Below, piece by piece: positions 51,508-59,711 of a stretch of DNA of 64,000 nt. The notes under the pieces were generated by a model. The model searched no databases. It was not told where the DNA came from and saw only the letters and a list, made by a program, of their open reading frames with translations. The stretch is from JAEDHM01 sp964368645. GTDB lineage: Bacteria; Bacillota; Clostridia; Christensenellales; CAG-1252. Position numbers and translations under genes: made by a program. How positions within the stretch are numbered: position 1 is the first letter of the stretch; every line of letters starts with the position of its first letter. The DNA lies in the NCBI GenBank assembly GCA_964368645.1, contig CAYJBY010000002.1, forward strand, positions 62,001 to 126,000. The letters are read 5' to 3'.

Positions 51508-51521
51508 CGGAGAAGAATATA

Positions 51522-53570
51522 ATGAATAACAATTTTAAGAATTACCTTTTCACAAAGCATATACTGGTCAACGACACCGCCGACAATGACGCTACGGCGC
51601 TTTCCGTCGTTTTTGCTTTAGCAAAACTCTTTAACATCAAAGTCACTGAAGGACATCTTTTAGCGACCGTCGATATGCTTAAAACCGCGTCAAGCAATTT
51701 AGGCGAAAGAGTATCCGAGCCTTTTTATCTCGGCTTCCCCGATACCGTTAAAAAAATGTACTCGGACGAACTTCTGTTCGACCAGTTGCTCCACTACGCC
51801 ACGACTTACGGAATGGATGATTTTTCGCAACCCGGACACTCCCGGTTCGAAGAGGATTTTACAAGAGCCGCTTTTAACGAAAAGCTACCTCTCGTTTCCT
51901 TCCGTATCGTCAACGAAACCGACGGTATTACACTCCTTTCCGAATCGATTACAGATTTGCTCGGCGGAACACGGCCTTTGTCTGACTATCAATACGATTT
52001 TCTGAAAGCTTTTCTCAAGGCTTACCCTTACGTTATCAAGTCCTGCCCTTGCAAGGCAACGCTGATACGCCTGACGGTTGATGACCGCGACGCGAAATAC
52101 GTTCCCCTGCTTAACCTTTCCGACTTAATCAAGATAGCGGAGCTTATCAATTATCAGGCATATAACAATCCCGATATAAAGCAGCTTAATTTGCGCAATA
52201 AGGATCGTGTGTTTATCACCAAGTTGTTGGACGCTTTGCTCGCCTCTGATAAGTGCAACGTAAAGGAATGTTATGAAAAGAAGGCTATATGGAGCGGATT
52301 GCTGCACCATATTCACTATATTCCCAAGACGGAAAAAGGCAAACAATTCGTTCAGGCAATGAGGGGCAAAACCAATGCCTCGGTGTTTTCCTCCTTTGAA
52401 AAGGAACTGGCGCAAGGCAATATCCAAAACGCCGTTTTATGTCTAAAAAAAGGCAAGGGCTCGGGCGCACTGCTTCGCAACCTTAATTACATATTAAGCC
52501 GTTGCAAGGACGAAAACGATACTCTTTACGTATTATCTCAGGTGAAAACCTCTAATCCTATTATGCTGTTACAGCTTCTGTTCCAATATGCAACGTACGA
52601 GGCGGTGGACGGCAGGTCCTTCAAGTTTTCCAAATTCAATAAGCTAGCCGTTCATAAGGAGACGGAGGAAGAGAAGGCGCGGAGAAAATCCGTAGTGCCC
52701 AAGGACGTAATCGACGTTTTAATCAAGCTGATTAAGGATAATCTTAGCTCCTTATTCGCCAACCGCCTCGGCAGCGTGTATATCGATAAGGCAATGAAGA
52801 ATTGCGCAGTGCCTATTCACGCGGACACTTCCTCGGGAGGTTACGGCGTTTTGTGCTCGGGTACTCGAATCCCCATAGATTTCAGCAAGAAGATACGCGC
52901 CTTTACGTACTGGGAAAACGTGGACGATATAGACCTTTCGGTTATCGGATTACGTGAAAACGGTACGCAGGAAGAGTTTTCTTGGCGTTGTATGTACGAA
53001 AAACAAAACAACGGTATCGTGTTTTCGGGAGACCAAACCTCAGGACGGTTGGGCGGCGCGGAGTATTTCGATATTAACTTGAACCGCTTTATAAAAAAGT
53101 ATCCGGATATACGGTATCTTGTTTTTTGCGATAACGTCTATTCTATGGTTGATTTTTCCGATTGCTACTGCAAGGCGGGCTATATGCTTAGGAATATTCA
53201 CGATTCAGGCAAGGTCTTTGAGCCGAAAACAGTCAAATCGTCCTTTGAAATTAAGTGCAAAAGCACCTTTGCCTATCTTTTCGGTATCGACCTTGCCGCT
53301 AAGGATTTCGTTTGGCTCAATATCTCCCGTGCAGACTCCGTAAGCGTTGCCGGCACAACCGCATTGGGTTTCCTTCGCAATACCTTCAACAGCACTTACG
53401 TATTCAACCTTTACGAGTTCTTCACGATGCTTGCGACCAAGGTTGTCACCTCTCCCCAAAACGCAGACGTTGTAGTTTCCGACGACTATCAGCCCTCGGA
53501 TAAGGAACAGACGATAATCCACAGCTACGACTTTGACAAAATTATCGCACTGCTCAATAATGCAGATTGA
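51522..53570 (+). CDS. Large protein with TerD-like C-terminal region
   Basis: 682 residues, no signal peptide. Residues about 1-430 are mostly helical and match no family I know; they include VFALAKLFNIKVTEGHLLAT and LRNLNYILSRCKD. Residues about 455-620 resemble TerD: FTYWENVDDIDLSVIGLREN, then GIVFSGDQTSGRLGGAEYFDINL and a YLVFCDNVYS strand. That is the order of strands and acidic calcium-binding loops in TerD stress proteins, although the loop acids are only partly kept. No other ter gene is in the window. It is followed by a LURP-one gene. Confidence 0.6.
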   Translation: MNNNFKNYLFTKHILVNDTADNDATALSVVFALAKLFNIKVTEGHLLATVDMLKTASSNLGERVSEPFYLGFPDTVKKMYSDELLFDQLLHYATTYGMDDFSQPGHSRFEEDFTRAAFNEKLPLVSFRIVNETDGITLLSESITDLLGGTRPLSDYQYDFLKAFLKAYPYVIKSCPCKATLIRLTVDDRDAKYVPLLNLSDLIKIAELINYQAYNNPDIKQLNLRNKDRVFITKLLDALLASDKCNVKECYEKKAIWSGLLHHIHYIPKTEKGKQFVQAMRGKTNASVFSSFEKELAQGNIQNAVLCLKKGKGSGALLRNLNYILSRCKDENDTLYVLSQVKTSNPIMLLQLLFQYATYEAVDGRSFKFSKFNKLAVHKETEEEKARRKSVVPKDVIDVLIKLIKDNLSSLFANRLGSVYIDKAMKNCAVPIHADTSSGGYGVLCSGTRIPIDFSKKIRAFTYWENVDDIDLSVIGLRENGTQEEFSWRCMYEKQNNGIVFSGDQTSGRLGGAEYFDINLNRFIKKYPDIRYLVFCDNVYSMVDFSDCYCKAGYMLRNIHDSGKVFEPKTVKSSFEIKCKSTFAYLFGIDLAAKDFVWLNISRADSVSVAGTTALGFLRNTFNSTYVFNLYEFFTMLATKVVTSPQNADVVVSDDYQPSDKEQTIIHSYDFDKIIALLNNAD

Positions 53571-53595
53571 CATATCCGTTTTTTTAGCGCATAAT
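53567..53595 (+). promoter_or_regulatory. Promoter of the LURP-one gene
   Basis: Perfect TTGACA (overlapping the upstream stop codon), 17-base spacer, CATAAT. Confidence 0.75.
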
Positions 53596-53603
53596 GTAGA
53601 AGT

Positions 53604-53619
53604 TCTTGCTAAAGCAAGA
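53604..53619 (+). promoter_or_regulatory. Palindromic operator candidate at the LURP-one transcription start
   Basis: Perfect inverted repeat TCTTGCT-AA-AGCAAGA placed 9-24 bases after the -10 box, at the expected +1. The two-base centre suits a dimeric repressor better than an RNA hairpin. Confidence 0.5.
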
Positions 53620-53647
53620 CTTATATATCGATAAAGGAAGGTAAACA

Positions 53648-54139
53648 ATGGATTATATCATCAAGAACAAAATCATTTCCGTCGGCGCAAGCAGTACAGT
53701 CAAAGATAACAACGGTAATGACGTTTATAAAATCAGAGGCAAGGTTTTCACCTTTACGAAAAAGAAATTGATTAGGGATATGGATAACAACACGCTTTTC
53801 ATTGTCCGTAATAAGTTCTTTCACATTCTTCTTCCCAAGGTTTATATAACCGATCCCGAGGGCAATATTCTGATTACAATCAAAAAACGCTACTATTTTT
53901 CCTTACGTAAGGATTTCGATTTGCTTGGTTCGGACGTCAGCATTGACGGCGATTTTATCGGCAGAAACTACGACATTATCCAGCGCGGTAACATAATCGG
54001 TTATCTTCGCCGTAATTACAATCTTATCAAGGACTCATTCTTACTTGAAACCGTTGACGATTCACAAGCGGCTCTAATGATAGCGTTGGTTATCGGTCTC
54101 GACAATTTCTTCGATAAGGTTCTCAACTCTCACCGTTAA
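53648..54139 (+). CDS. LURP-one-related (tubby-like) protein
   Basis: 163 residues. DYIIKNKIISVGASSTVKDNNGNDVYKIRGKVFTF opens the tubby-like beta barrel of the LURP-one/YxjI family; later IGRNYDIIQRGNIIGYLRRN and a C-terminal hydrophobic helix (ALMIALVIGLDNFF) as in phospholipid scramblase-like folds. The bacterial function is unknown; YxjI-type proteins may bind membrane lipids. GGAAGG precedes the ATG. It has its own strong promoter despite lying 77 bases after the TerD-like gene. Confidence 0.88.
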   Translation: MDYIIKNKIISVGASSTVKDNNGNDVYKIRGKVFTFTKKKLIRDMDNNTLFIVRNKFFHILLPKVYITDPEGNILITIKKRYYFSLRKDFDLLGSDVSIDGDFIGRNYDIIQRGNIIGYLRRNYNLIKDSFLLETVDDSQAALMIALVIGLDNFFDKVLNSHR

Positions 54140-54243
54140 TTACAACACAGCTTTCGGTGTGTGAGGTGCTCCCCTGCCGACGTTAAGTCTGCGGCGGTTG
54201 GCTCGCTATTTATTCCAAAGATATATACGTATTTTAATATTAT

Positions 54244-54278
54244 AAACCGTCTTTACTTCACTGTAAGGACGGTTTTTG
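54244..54278 (+). terminator. Terminator after the LURP-one gene
   Basis: Stem of 13 bp (AAACCGTCTTTAC/GTAAGGACGGTTT, one G-U pair), six-base loop, then T-rich. Confidence 0.8.
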
Positions 54279-54351
54279 TTTACCCTGTTACTCCTCGACA
54301 CGACACGGTTATTTTCTGTTAAGTAAAACTTCTTTTTCTTATGCGATAAAC

Positions 54352-54494
54352 GGCTTTTTTGTTACGTTGAACTACTGTTTTTGTTACGTTGAATTACTGC
54401 TTTTGTTGCATTAAACTACTGCTTATATTACGTTAAACTGGATATTTATCTTACCGTAAACCGCTTTTTCCGTTATGTTAAATGGTTTCGTTAT
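54352..54494. repeat. Degenerate 22-24 nt tandem repeat
   Basis: About six imperfect units with core TTTTGTTACGTTGAACTACT. The first three units are well conserved, the last three decay. It is the second such array in the window, again in a long intergenic stretch after a terminator. The rest of 54279-54655 is AT-rich with nothing recognised. Confidence 0.7.
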
Positions 54495-54655
54495 AATGCT
54501 GACTTAATTGTTTAATCTGTCTAATCGTTTAACACAATGTGCAATTACTTATTAGTTAAGCGTTCGTTTTTTATAATTATTTTTGTCTGTTACGCGCGGT
54601 AATTACGTGGAGTAATTTTGCGTATTATCCGCCGTTAAGTATCATAGATATAATT

Positions 54656-55642
54656 GTGGCTCACAACAAAAAAAAGGTACTTAAAATAACGCTGTTATCT
54701 CTGCCGATTATAGCCGTTCTGATAGCGTTAATCGTATCCCCTTCCGTTTATATCGACTCTTTTTACAACGGACTGCTGATATTTTGCATTTCGGTTTTAC
54801 CTGCAATGTTTCCTTTTTTCTTTTTTACGAAATTGCTTACGGCATTCGGCTTCGCTGACGCCGCAGCCACCCTCACGGCAAAACCTGTCAAATACTTATA
54901 TAACGCTCCGTCTATCGGCGGCTACGTCCTTTTTATGAGTTTAATCAGCGGTTATCCGATAGGGGCAAAGCTTATCGCCGACTTTTACGAGACAAACAGA
55001 ATCAACGCGTCGCAAGCGAAAAAGACCTTAGCCTTTACGTCTACCTCGGGCCCGCTCTTTATCCTCGGTACGATCGGCGTTGCCGCTTTTGAAAACTATA
55101 CCGCAGGAGTTGTCATTCTAATCAGCCATATTACGGCGACTTTGCTTAACGGATTTATTTATCGCGGTAAATACTCCGCAACCGCCGACTATATACCTAA
55201 ACTGCCGCCCACGGATTACGATAAGGCATTATCGGAAAGCGTTTACAGCGCGGTAATATCTATTCTGATAGTCGGAGCGTATATTGCCTTATTCAATATG
55301 GTTGGGGATATGCTGACAGATATAGGCATTCTTCCTCTTTTTGCAAAAGGGCTGTCATATATAATGCCGAACGCATACGCCGAGGTATGCAACGGACTCT
55401 CTTTCGGTTTAATCGAAATGACCAGGGGCTGTATCATACTTTCAAAAACCGCCTTGCCGTTGACTGTAAACATTCCCTGCGCCACCTTTATAATCACCCT
55501 TGGAGGAGCGGGCATTACCATACAGTCAATGACCTTTTTATCAAAGTGCAAGGTAAATCCATTTTATTATTTACTGACAAAGCTAACCCAAAGCATTCTC
55601 GCCTTGGGAATTTCCATCGGACTTAGCGCTTGGCTTCTATAA
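54656..55642 (+). CDS. YlbJ-like sporulation integral membrane protein
   Basis: About 328 residues with eight or so helices. ISVLPAMFPFFFFTKLL, LISGYPIGAKLIADFYE and SGPLFILGTIGV match YlbJ, a nucleoside-recognition-domain protein needed for sporulation in B. subtilis. B. subtilis ylbJ also neighbours rsmD (ylbH) and coaD (ylbI), which are fused and convergent here. The start is uncertain: GTG at 54656 has no ribosome binding site and the frame is open further upstream. Confidence 0.8.
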   Translation: MAHNKKKVLKITLLSLPIIAVLIALIVSPSVYIDSFYNGLLIFCISVLPAMFPFFFFTKLLTAFGFADAAATLTAKPVKYLYNAPSIGGYVLFMSLISGYPIGAKLIADFYETNRINASQAKKTLAFTSTSGPLFILGTIGVAAFENYTAGVVILISHITATLLNGFIYRGKYSATADYIPKLPPTDYDKALSESVYSAVISILIVGAYIALFNMVGDMLTDIGILPLFAKGLSYIMPNAYAEVCNGLSFGLIEMTRGCIILSKTALPLTVNIPCATFIITLGGAGITIQSMTFLSKCKVNPFYYLLTKLTQSILALGISIGLSAWLL

Positions 55643-55651
55643 TAAGAAAAA

Positions 55652-55674
55652 CAGCCTGTTGAACAAGCTGTTAA
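55652..55674. terminator. Possible terminator between converging genes
   Basis: Imperfect stem AACAGC/GCTGTT with partly paired loop right after the YlbJ-like stop; only short T-runs. The rest of 55675-55821 shows nothing. Confidence 0.35.
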
Positions 55675-55821
55675 AGTTCTGTTTTCGGTAGCTCTCATTA
55701 CTATACTCGGTAAATTTTGTCAATACAATCTTTAGCTCTCGTCAATAAACGAGGATTATCAGTGATTACATTAAAATGGTATTCGCTTAATCGCGTTTAA
55801 GACGCGGCAAGAGGAAAAAGA

Positions 55822-56844
55822 TTACAGTGAGTTTTTTGCGGAATAGAGCTTCATTATAAGCTCGGAGCAACCTTTTGGAACATAATCCGATATTGGCTGT
55901 CCTTCCGCTAAAAGTTTACGGACAAAGGTTGAACTAATATCTGTCTTACCGTCCTCTGCCTTATACAAAACCGTATCTATACCCGAGTGTTGCTTATTAA
56001 AACTTGCCATATCCTGCTCGTAAGCCAAATCTGTGGGGTTCCTGTAACCGCGCACGAAAGCCGTTGCCTTGACCTTTAATGCAAGCTCGTACGTCCAACC
56101 TTCGTAATACTCCGCGCTGAGTTCGGGCACATCGGCGATTGCCGCATTAATCAATTGCAGCCGTTCCTCTGCCGAAAAAAGGTACTGCTTATCGGGATTA
56201 ATCAAAAGACCTATTATTACCCTGTCAAAATCCTTTAGAGCCTGTAAGGCAAGAGCCAAATGCCCTGACGTAATCGGATCATAGCTTCCTGCAAGCAGGG
56301 CGATACGGGGCTGTTTAACCGCGTAAAAGGTAATAGCAGATTTGCCGTATGTACGTCTGTCCTTGATTTCAAAACCATCATAGGTTTCGGCAGGCTCCTC
56401 GATTTTACTTTCGTAAATTACCATTCCGTTCTGCGCCAAAATTGCGGACGAAGCGATATCCTTAAGCAGTTGCGAGGGCGAGTATTTTCCGTAAGGGGGA
56501 TCCAAAAAAACATAATCGAATTGTCTGCCCTTCAAGCGAAGTAAAGCTCGCTGATAATCCATATTGAGGACTTCGGCTTTTTCCTTAAGATAATCAAGAT
56601 TTTTCTTGATTAATGCGATACTGTCTCTGGACGCGTCGTTAAAGACGGATACCGCGCCGCGGCTCATCGCCTCAAGCCCCATAGCTCCCGAACCTGCGAA
56701 CAAGTCCAAAAAGGTCTTATCCTTAATATCCCATTGAAGTATGTTAAAAACACTTTCCCTAAGCAAATCGGTAGTAGGGCGAACGCTGTCGTCCTTTGGC
56801 GTGTAAAGTGGTCTGCTTCTGTGTTTCCCGCCGACAATTCTCAT
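55822..56844 (-). CDS. rsmD-coaD: Fused RsmD methyltransferase and CoaD phosphopantetheine adenylyltransferase
   Basis: 340 residues in one frame from the ATG at 56844 (GGAG seven bases ahead). Residues 1-178 are RsmD: MRIVGGKHRSRPL, FLDLFAGSGAMGLEAMSRGA for SAM, and the catalytic LDPPYGKY; it methylates G966 of 16S rRNA. Residues 179-340 are CoaD: LLAGSYDPITSGHLALA with the SGH nucleotide motif and a C-terminal ISSTFVR, which adenylates phosphopantetheine in CoA synthesis. The halves join with almost no linker (FYAVKQPRIALL). In most Firmicutes they are separate adjacent genes. Confidence 0.93.
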   Translation of the reverse strand: MRIVGGKHRSRPLYTPKDDSVRPTTDLLRESVFNILQWDIKDKTFLDLFAGSGAMGLEAMSRGAVSVFNDASRDSIALIKKNLDYLKEKAEVLNMDYQRALLRLKGRQFDYVFLDPPYGKYSPSQLLKDIASSAILAQNGMVIYESKIEEPAETYDGFEIKDRRTYGKSAITFYAVKQPRIALLAGSYDPITSGHLALALQALKDFDRVIIGLLINPDKQYLFSAEERLQLINAAIADVPELSAEYYEGWTYELALKVKATAFVRGYRNPTDLAYEQDMASFNKQHSGIDTVLYKAEDGKTDISSTFVRKLLAEGQPISDYVPKGCSELIMKLYSAKNSL

Positions 56845-57395
56845 CTTAAAACTCCGTTTTCGGTAATAACCGCGTCCAATTTTACGTCCAACCCGTTGCT
56901 CGGTACGTGGTCGCACCGCTGAATGGAATGTGCTATTCCCAGCTTGTAGCAGGAAGTTTGTTTCAAAAATCTGTCGTAAAACCCCTTGCCCTTGCCAAGC
57001 CGCGTTAAGTCGCCGTCGAACGCAACAAGCGGAATAACGGAAAAGTCGATTTCCGAGGGCAAAACCACGTCCTTGTCCTCAAAAATCGGCTCCGTTATCC
57101 CGAATGCGCCCTTAGCGTATCGGGTAGAATCTGTAATTTTTACCGCAAGCATATTCTCTCCGTCAACCACGGGCACACATACTGTCTTACCGCTTTTCAG
57201 CGCGTGGCTTACTATAGCGGCTGTGCCTATCTCCGGCGCAACGGATAAATATACGAAAACACAACGAGCGGCAGCGTAGTGAGGGTTATTAATAACCCTT
57301 TCCGCCACCGCCGAAGAGTTTTCCGTCAGCACGGCGAAGGTTAAACCGTTTAACCGAGCCTTGACCGCGCTCCTTACGGCTTGTTTATCTGTCAT
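56841..57395 (-). CDS. 5-formyltetrahydrofolate cyclo-ligase
   Basis: 184 residues. Converts 5-formyl-THF to methenyl-THF with ATP. Helical N-terminus with substrate region AARCVFVYLSVAPEIGT, then VVLPSEIDFSVIPLVAFDGDLTRLGKGKGFYDRFL, the ATP-binding signature. Overlaps both neighbours by four bases. Confidence 0.93.
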   Translation of the reverse strand: MTDKQAVRSAVKARLNGLTFAVLTENSSAVAERVINNPHYAAARCVFVYLSVAPEIGTAAIVSHALKSGKTVCVPVVDGENMLAVKITDSTRYAKGAFGITEPIFEDKDVVLPSEIDFSVIPLVAFDGDLTRLGKGKGFYDRFLKQTSCYKLGIAHSIQRCDHVPSNGLDVKLDAVITENGVLR

Positions 57396-57814
57396 ATCAG
57401 TTCGTTGACAGTCAACTGTACTCCGTTTTCTACTAAAATTTTCACCGCCTTATCCTCATCGTCAACCTTGAGGATAATAGCCGCGTGCTGTGCCTCTGAA
57501 TTAGCAAAGGAATACATATACTCAACGGAAATGCCGTTTGCGTCCAATATGGTAAGGACGTTGGTAAAAGCACCGGGAGTATCGTCAACCAGTACGCCTA
57601 TCAGATTGTTGGTGGAAACGATAAAACCGGCTTGCTTCAACGCCGCCACAGCCTTGTCGTTATCCCTCGTAATCGCCCTTAAAATACCGAAATCCTTAGT
57701 ATCGGCAATGGACATCGACACTACGTCAACGCCTGCGTCGCTGATAACCTTGGCGCATTCCTTGAGCTTTCCCTTACTGTTTTCGAGGAAAACCGCGATT
57801 TGTTGAACTAACAT
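57392..57814 (-). CDS. ACT-domain protein next to phenylacetate-CoA ligase
   Basis: 140 residues from the ATG at 57814 (AGGAGG seven bases ahead; an ATG two codons earlier is too close). Two ACT-like halves (VQQIAVFLENSKGKLKECAKVI and GVLVDDTPGAFTNVLTILDANGISVEYMY). ACT domains bind amino acids and regulate enzymes. This gene type is commonly next to paaK and ior genes in anaerobes, so it may sense an aromatic amino acid. Confidence 0.88.
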   Translation of the reverse strand: MLVQQIAVFLENSKGKLKECAKVISDAGVDVVSMSIADTKDFGILRAITRDNDKAVAALKQAGFIVSTNNLIGVLVDDTPGAFTNVLTILDANGISVEYMYSFANSEAQHAAIILKVDDEDKAVKILVENGVQLTVNELI

Positions 57815-57825
57815 ATCCATACCTC

Positions 57826-59112
57826 CTAGGATTTTAGGTTACGGTTGTCTTGTATTCTAACCGTCTTGCCCTCGCTTCTGGGCAGTAAACCGGGTGCAAC
57901 CAGTTTGATTTTTGAAGAAATACCGATTGCCGACTGAATATCGTCCTGAAGTTTCATTCTCAAGGCTTCAACTTGTTTTACCTCGTCGAAGATATAGCCC
58001 TCGTTAAGCTCCACGTTGATTTCCATTGTATCGAAACTGTCAACTCTGTCAACCACTATTAAGTAGTGTGAGCTTACACCCTCGGAATTAAGCAGTACGT
58101 TTTCGATTTGTGAAGGGAACACGTTTACGCCGCGTATAATCAGCATATCGTCCGTACGTCCGAATACTCTTCCCATTCTCACGCTGGTTCTGCCGCAAGC
58201 GCAAGGTGTGTCGTACAGGGTGGTAATATCTCTGGTGCGGTAACGAATCAGAGGGATACCCTCCTTAGTAAGCGTGGTAATTACCAGCTCGCCCTCACTG
58301 CCGTAAGGCAACGGCTGAAGCGTGTCGGGGGAAACAATTTCGGGATAAAAATCCGTTTCCGCAAAATGCATTCCGTCCTGAGCCTCGCACTCGCTTGCCA
58401 CACCGGGGCCGCATATTTCGGATAAACCGTAGATGTTGTAGGCTTTGATATGCAAGGTGTTCTCTATGGAACGACGCATATTCTCGCTCCAAGGCTCTGC
58501 GCCGAAAAGTCCGCGCTTTAGCTTGTAATCGGATAGATTGCCGTTCTTCTCAATCTCTTCTGCAAGGTGAACCGCATAGGATGGAGTACAGCATATCGTA
58601 TCTGCTCCGAAATCCTTCATCAGCATTAGCTGTCTTTGCGTATTACCTGTGGACGCAGGCACAACGGTTGCACCGATATGCTCTGCTCCGTAATGTACGC
58701 CGAGACCGCCCGTGAACAGTCCGTAACCGTAACAAATATGAACGGTTGAAGCCTCGTTGACTCCTATCATCTTCAGCGCGTTCCCCGTCACTCTTGCCCA
58801 CATATCCAAATCATTCTGAGTGTAACCCACAACTGTCAGCTTGCCCGTAGTACCGCTGCTTGCGTGAAGTCTAACGATCTCAGTTTTCGGTACCGCGAAC
58901 ATTCCGAACGGATAATTGGAACGTAAATCGTGTTTTTCGGTGAACGGCAGTTTGGATATATCCTCTATGCCCTTAATATCCTCGGGCTTGATGCCCGCGG
59001 CGTCCATTTTCGCACGGTAAGTAGGGACGTTGGCATAAACTCTTTTGACAAGTTTAATCAGCCTTTCACTCTGCTTAGTGCGTACTTCTTCTCTTTGTTG
59101 ATCTATACTCAT
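57826..59112 (-). CDS. paaK: Phenylacetate-CoA ligase family enzyme
   Basis: 428 residues. ANL-superfamily AMP-forming ligase: ATP loop HASSGTTGKLTVVGYT, YNIYGLSEICGPGVASECE, and the hinge GRTDDMLIIRGVNVFPSQIE. Activates aryl acids such as phenylacetate or indoleacetate to CoA thioesters. Together with IorAB in the same operon it fits aromatic amino acid fermentation or the reverse, aryl-acid uptake for amino acid synthesis. Gene name by family; the substrate is unproven. Confidence 0.9.
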   Translation of the reverse strand: MSIDQQREEVRTKQSERLIKLVKRVYANVPTYRAKMDAAGIKPEDIKGIEDISKLPFTEKHDLRSNYPFGMFAVPKTEIVRLHASSGTTGKLTVVGYTQNDLDMWARVTGNALKMIGVNEASTVHICYGYGLFTGGLGVHYGAEHIGATVVPASTGNTQRQLMLMKDFGADTICCTPSYAVHLAEEIEKNGNLSDYKLKRGLFGAEPWSENMRRSIENTLHIKAYNIYGLSEICGPGVASECEAQDGMHFAETDFYPEIVSPDTLQPLPYGSEGELVITTLTKEGIPLIRYRTRDITTLYDTPCACGRTSVRMGRVFGRTDDMLIIRGVNVFPSQIENVLLNSEGVSSHYLIVVDRVDSFDTMEINVELNEGYIFDEVKQVEALRMKLQDDIQSAIGISSKIKLVAPGLLPRSEGKTVRIQDNRNLKS

Positions 59113-59130
59113 ATCTATTTCACTGAATAA

Positions 59131-59709
59131 TCAGCCCTCACTATCGTAGCCCTTTTCTGCGGCAATCATATTAACTTCCACAACCTTCGCAGGCACAACC
59201 GCCTTGATTATTGCTTTAGCTTCTTCCTTGAAAATGCCCAGTTCCTTCATAAATCTGCCTAAAATTACCGTGTTGACGGTACGGGTGTTGCCTGCTTCGG
59301 TTGCAAGCTCCAACGCATCCAAATCTATGAGCTTAAGTCCTTCTGCGCGTATTCTGTCGGGAATCGCTGTGGGATAAGCCTGCTGACCGATAATAACAGG
59401 CATCGGCATTATCTGCTGACGGTTAAGTATTATCGTGCCGTCGTCCTTCAAAAAATGACGGTAACGGAAACCTTCAAGCTGTTCAAAAGCCAATATATAA
59501 TCCGCCTCTCCCTCGGTTATGATAGGAGAATTGACCAAGTCGCCTATTCTTACGTGAGTTACGACGCTGCCGCCTCTTTGAGCCATACCGTGAACCTCGG
59601 ACAGCTTGCACTGCAAGCCCTTTTCCTCGGCGAGCTTACCAAGCACACGGCTTGCAAGCAAAGTACCCTGACCGCCTACGCCTACTATCAAAACGCTAAT
59701 GTTTGTCAT
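59131..59709 (-). CDS. iorB: Indolepyruvate:ferredoxin oxidoreductase, beta (gamma-type) subunit
   Basis: 192 residues from the ATG at 59709, with AAGGAGG ahead and two bases after iorA. SVLIVGVGGQGTLLASRVLG and GMAQRGGSVVTHVRIG are typical of the pyruvate/ketoisovalerate oxidoreductase catalytic domain. Works with IorA to oxidise aryl pyruvates to aryl-acyl-CoA, reducing ferredoxin. Confidence 0.93.
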   Translation of the reverse strand: MTNISVLIVGVGGQGTLLASRVLGKLAEEKGLQCKLSEVHGMAQRGGSVVTHVRIGDLVNSPIITEGEADYILAFEQLEGFRYRHFLKDDGTIILNRQQIMPMPVIIGQQAYPTAIPDRIRAEGLKLIDLDALELATEAGNTRTVNTVILGRFMKELGIFKEEAKAIIKAVVPAKVVEVNMIAAEKGYDSEG

Positions 59710-59711
59710 AA

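Noticed and set aside
54649..54655. TATAAT directly before the GTG of the YlbJ-like gene as another leaderless promoter
   Set aside because: Only one base separates the box from GTG, so transcription would start inside the gene; no matching -35 is seen.
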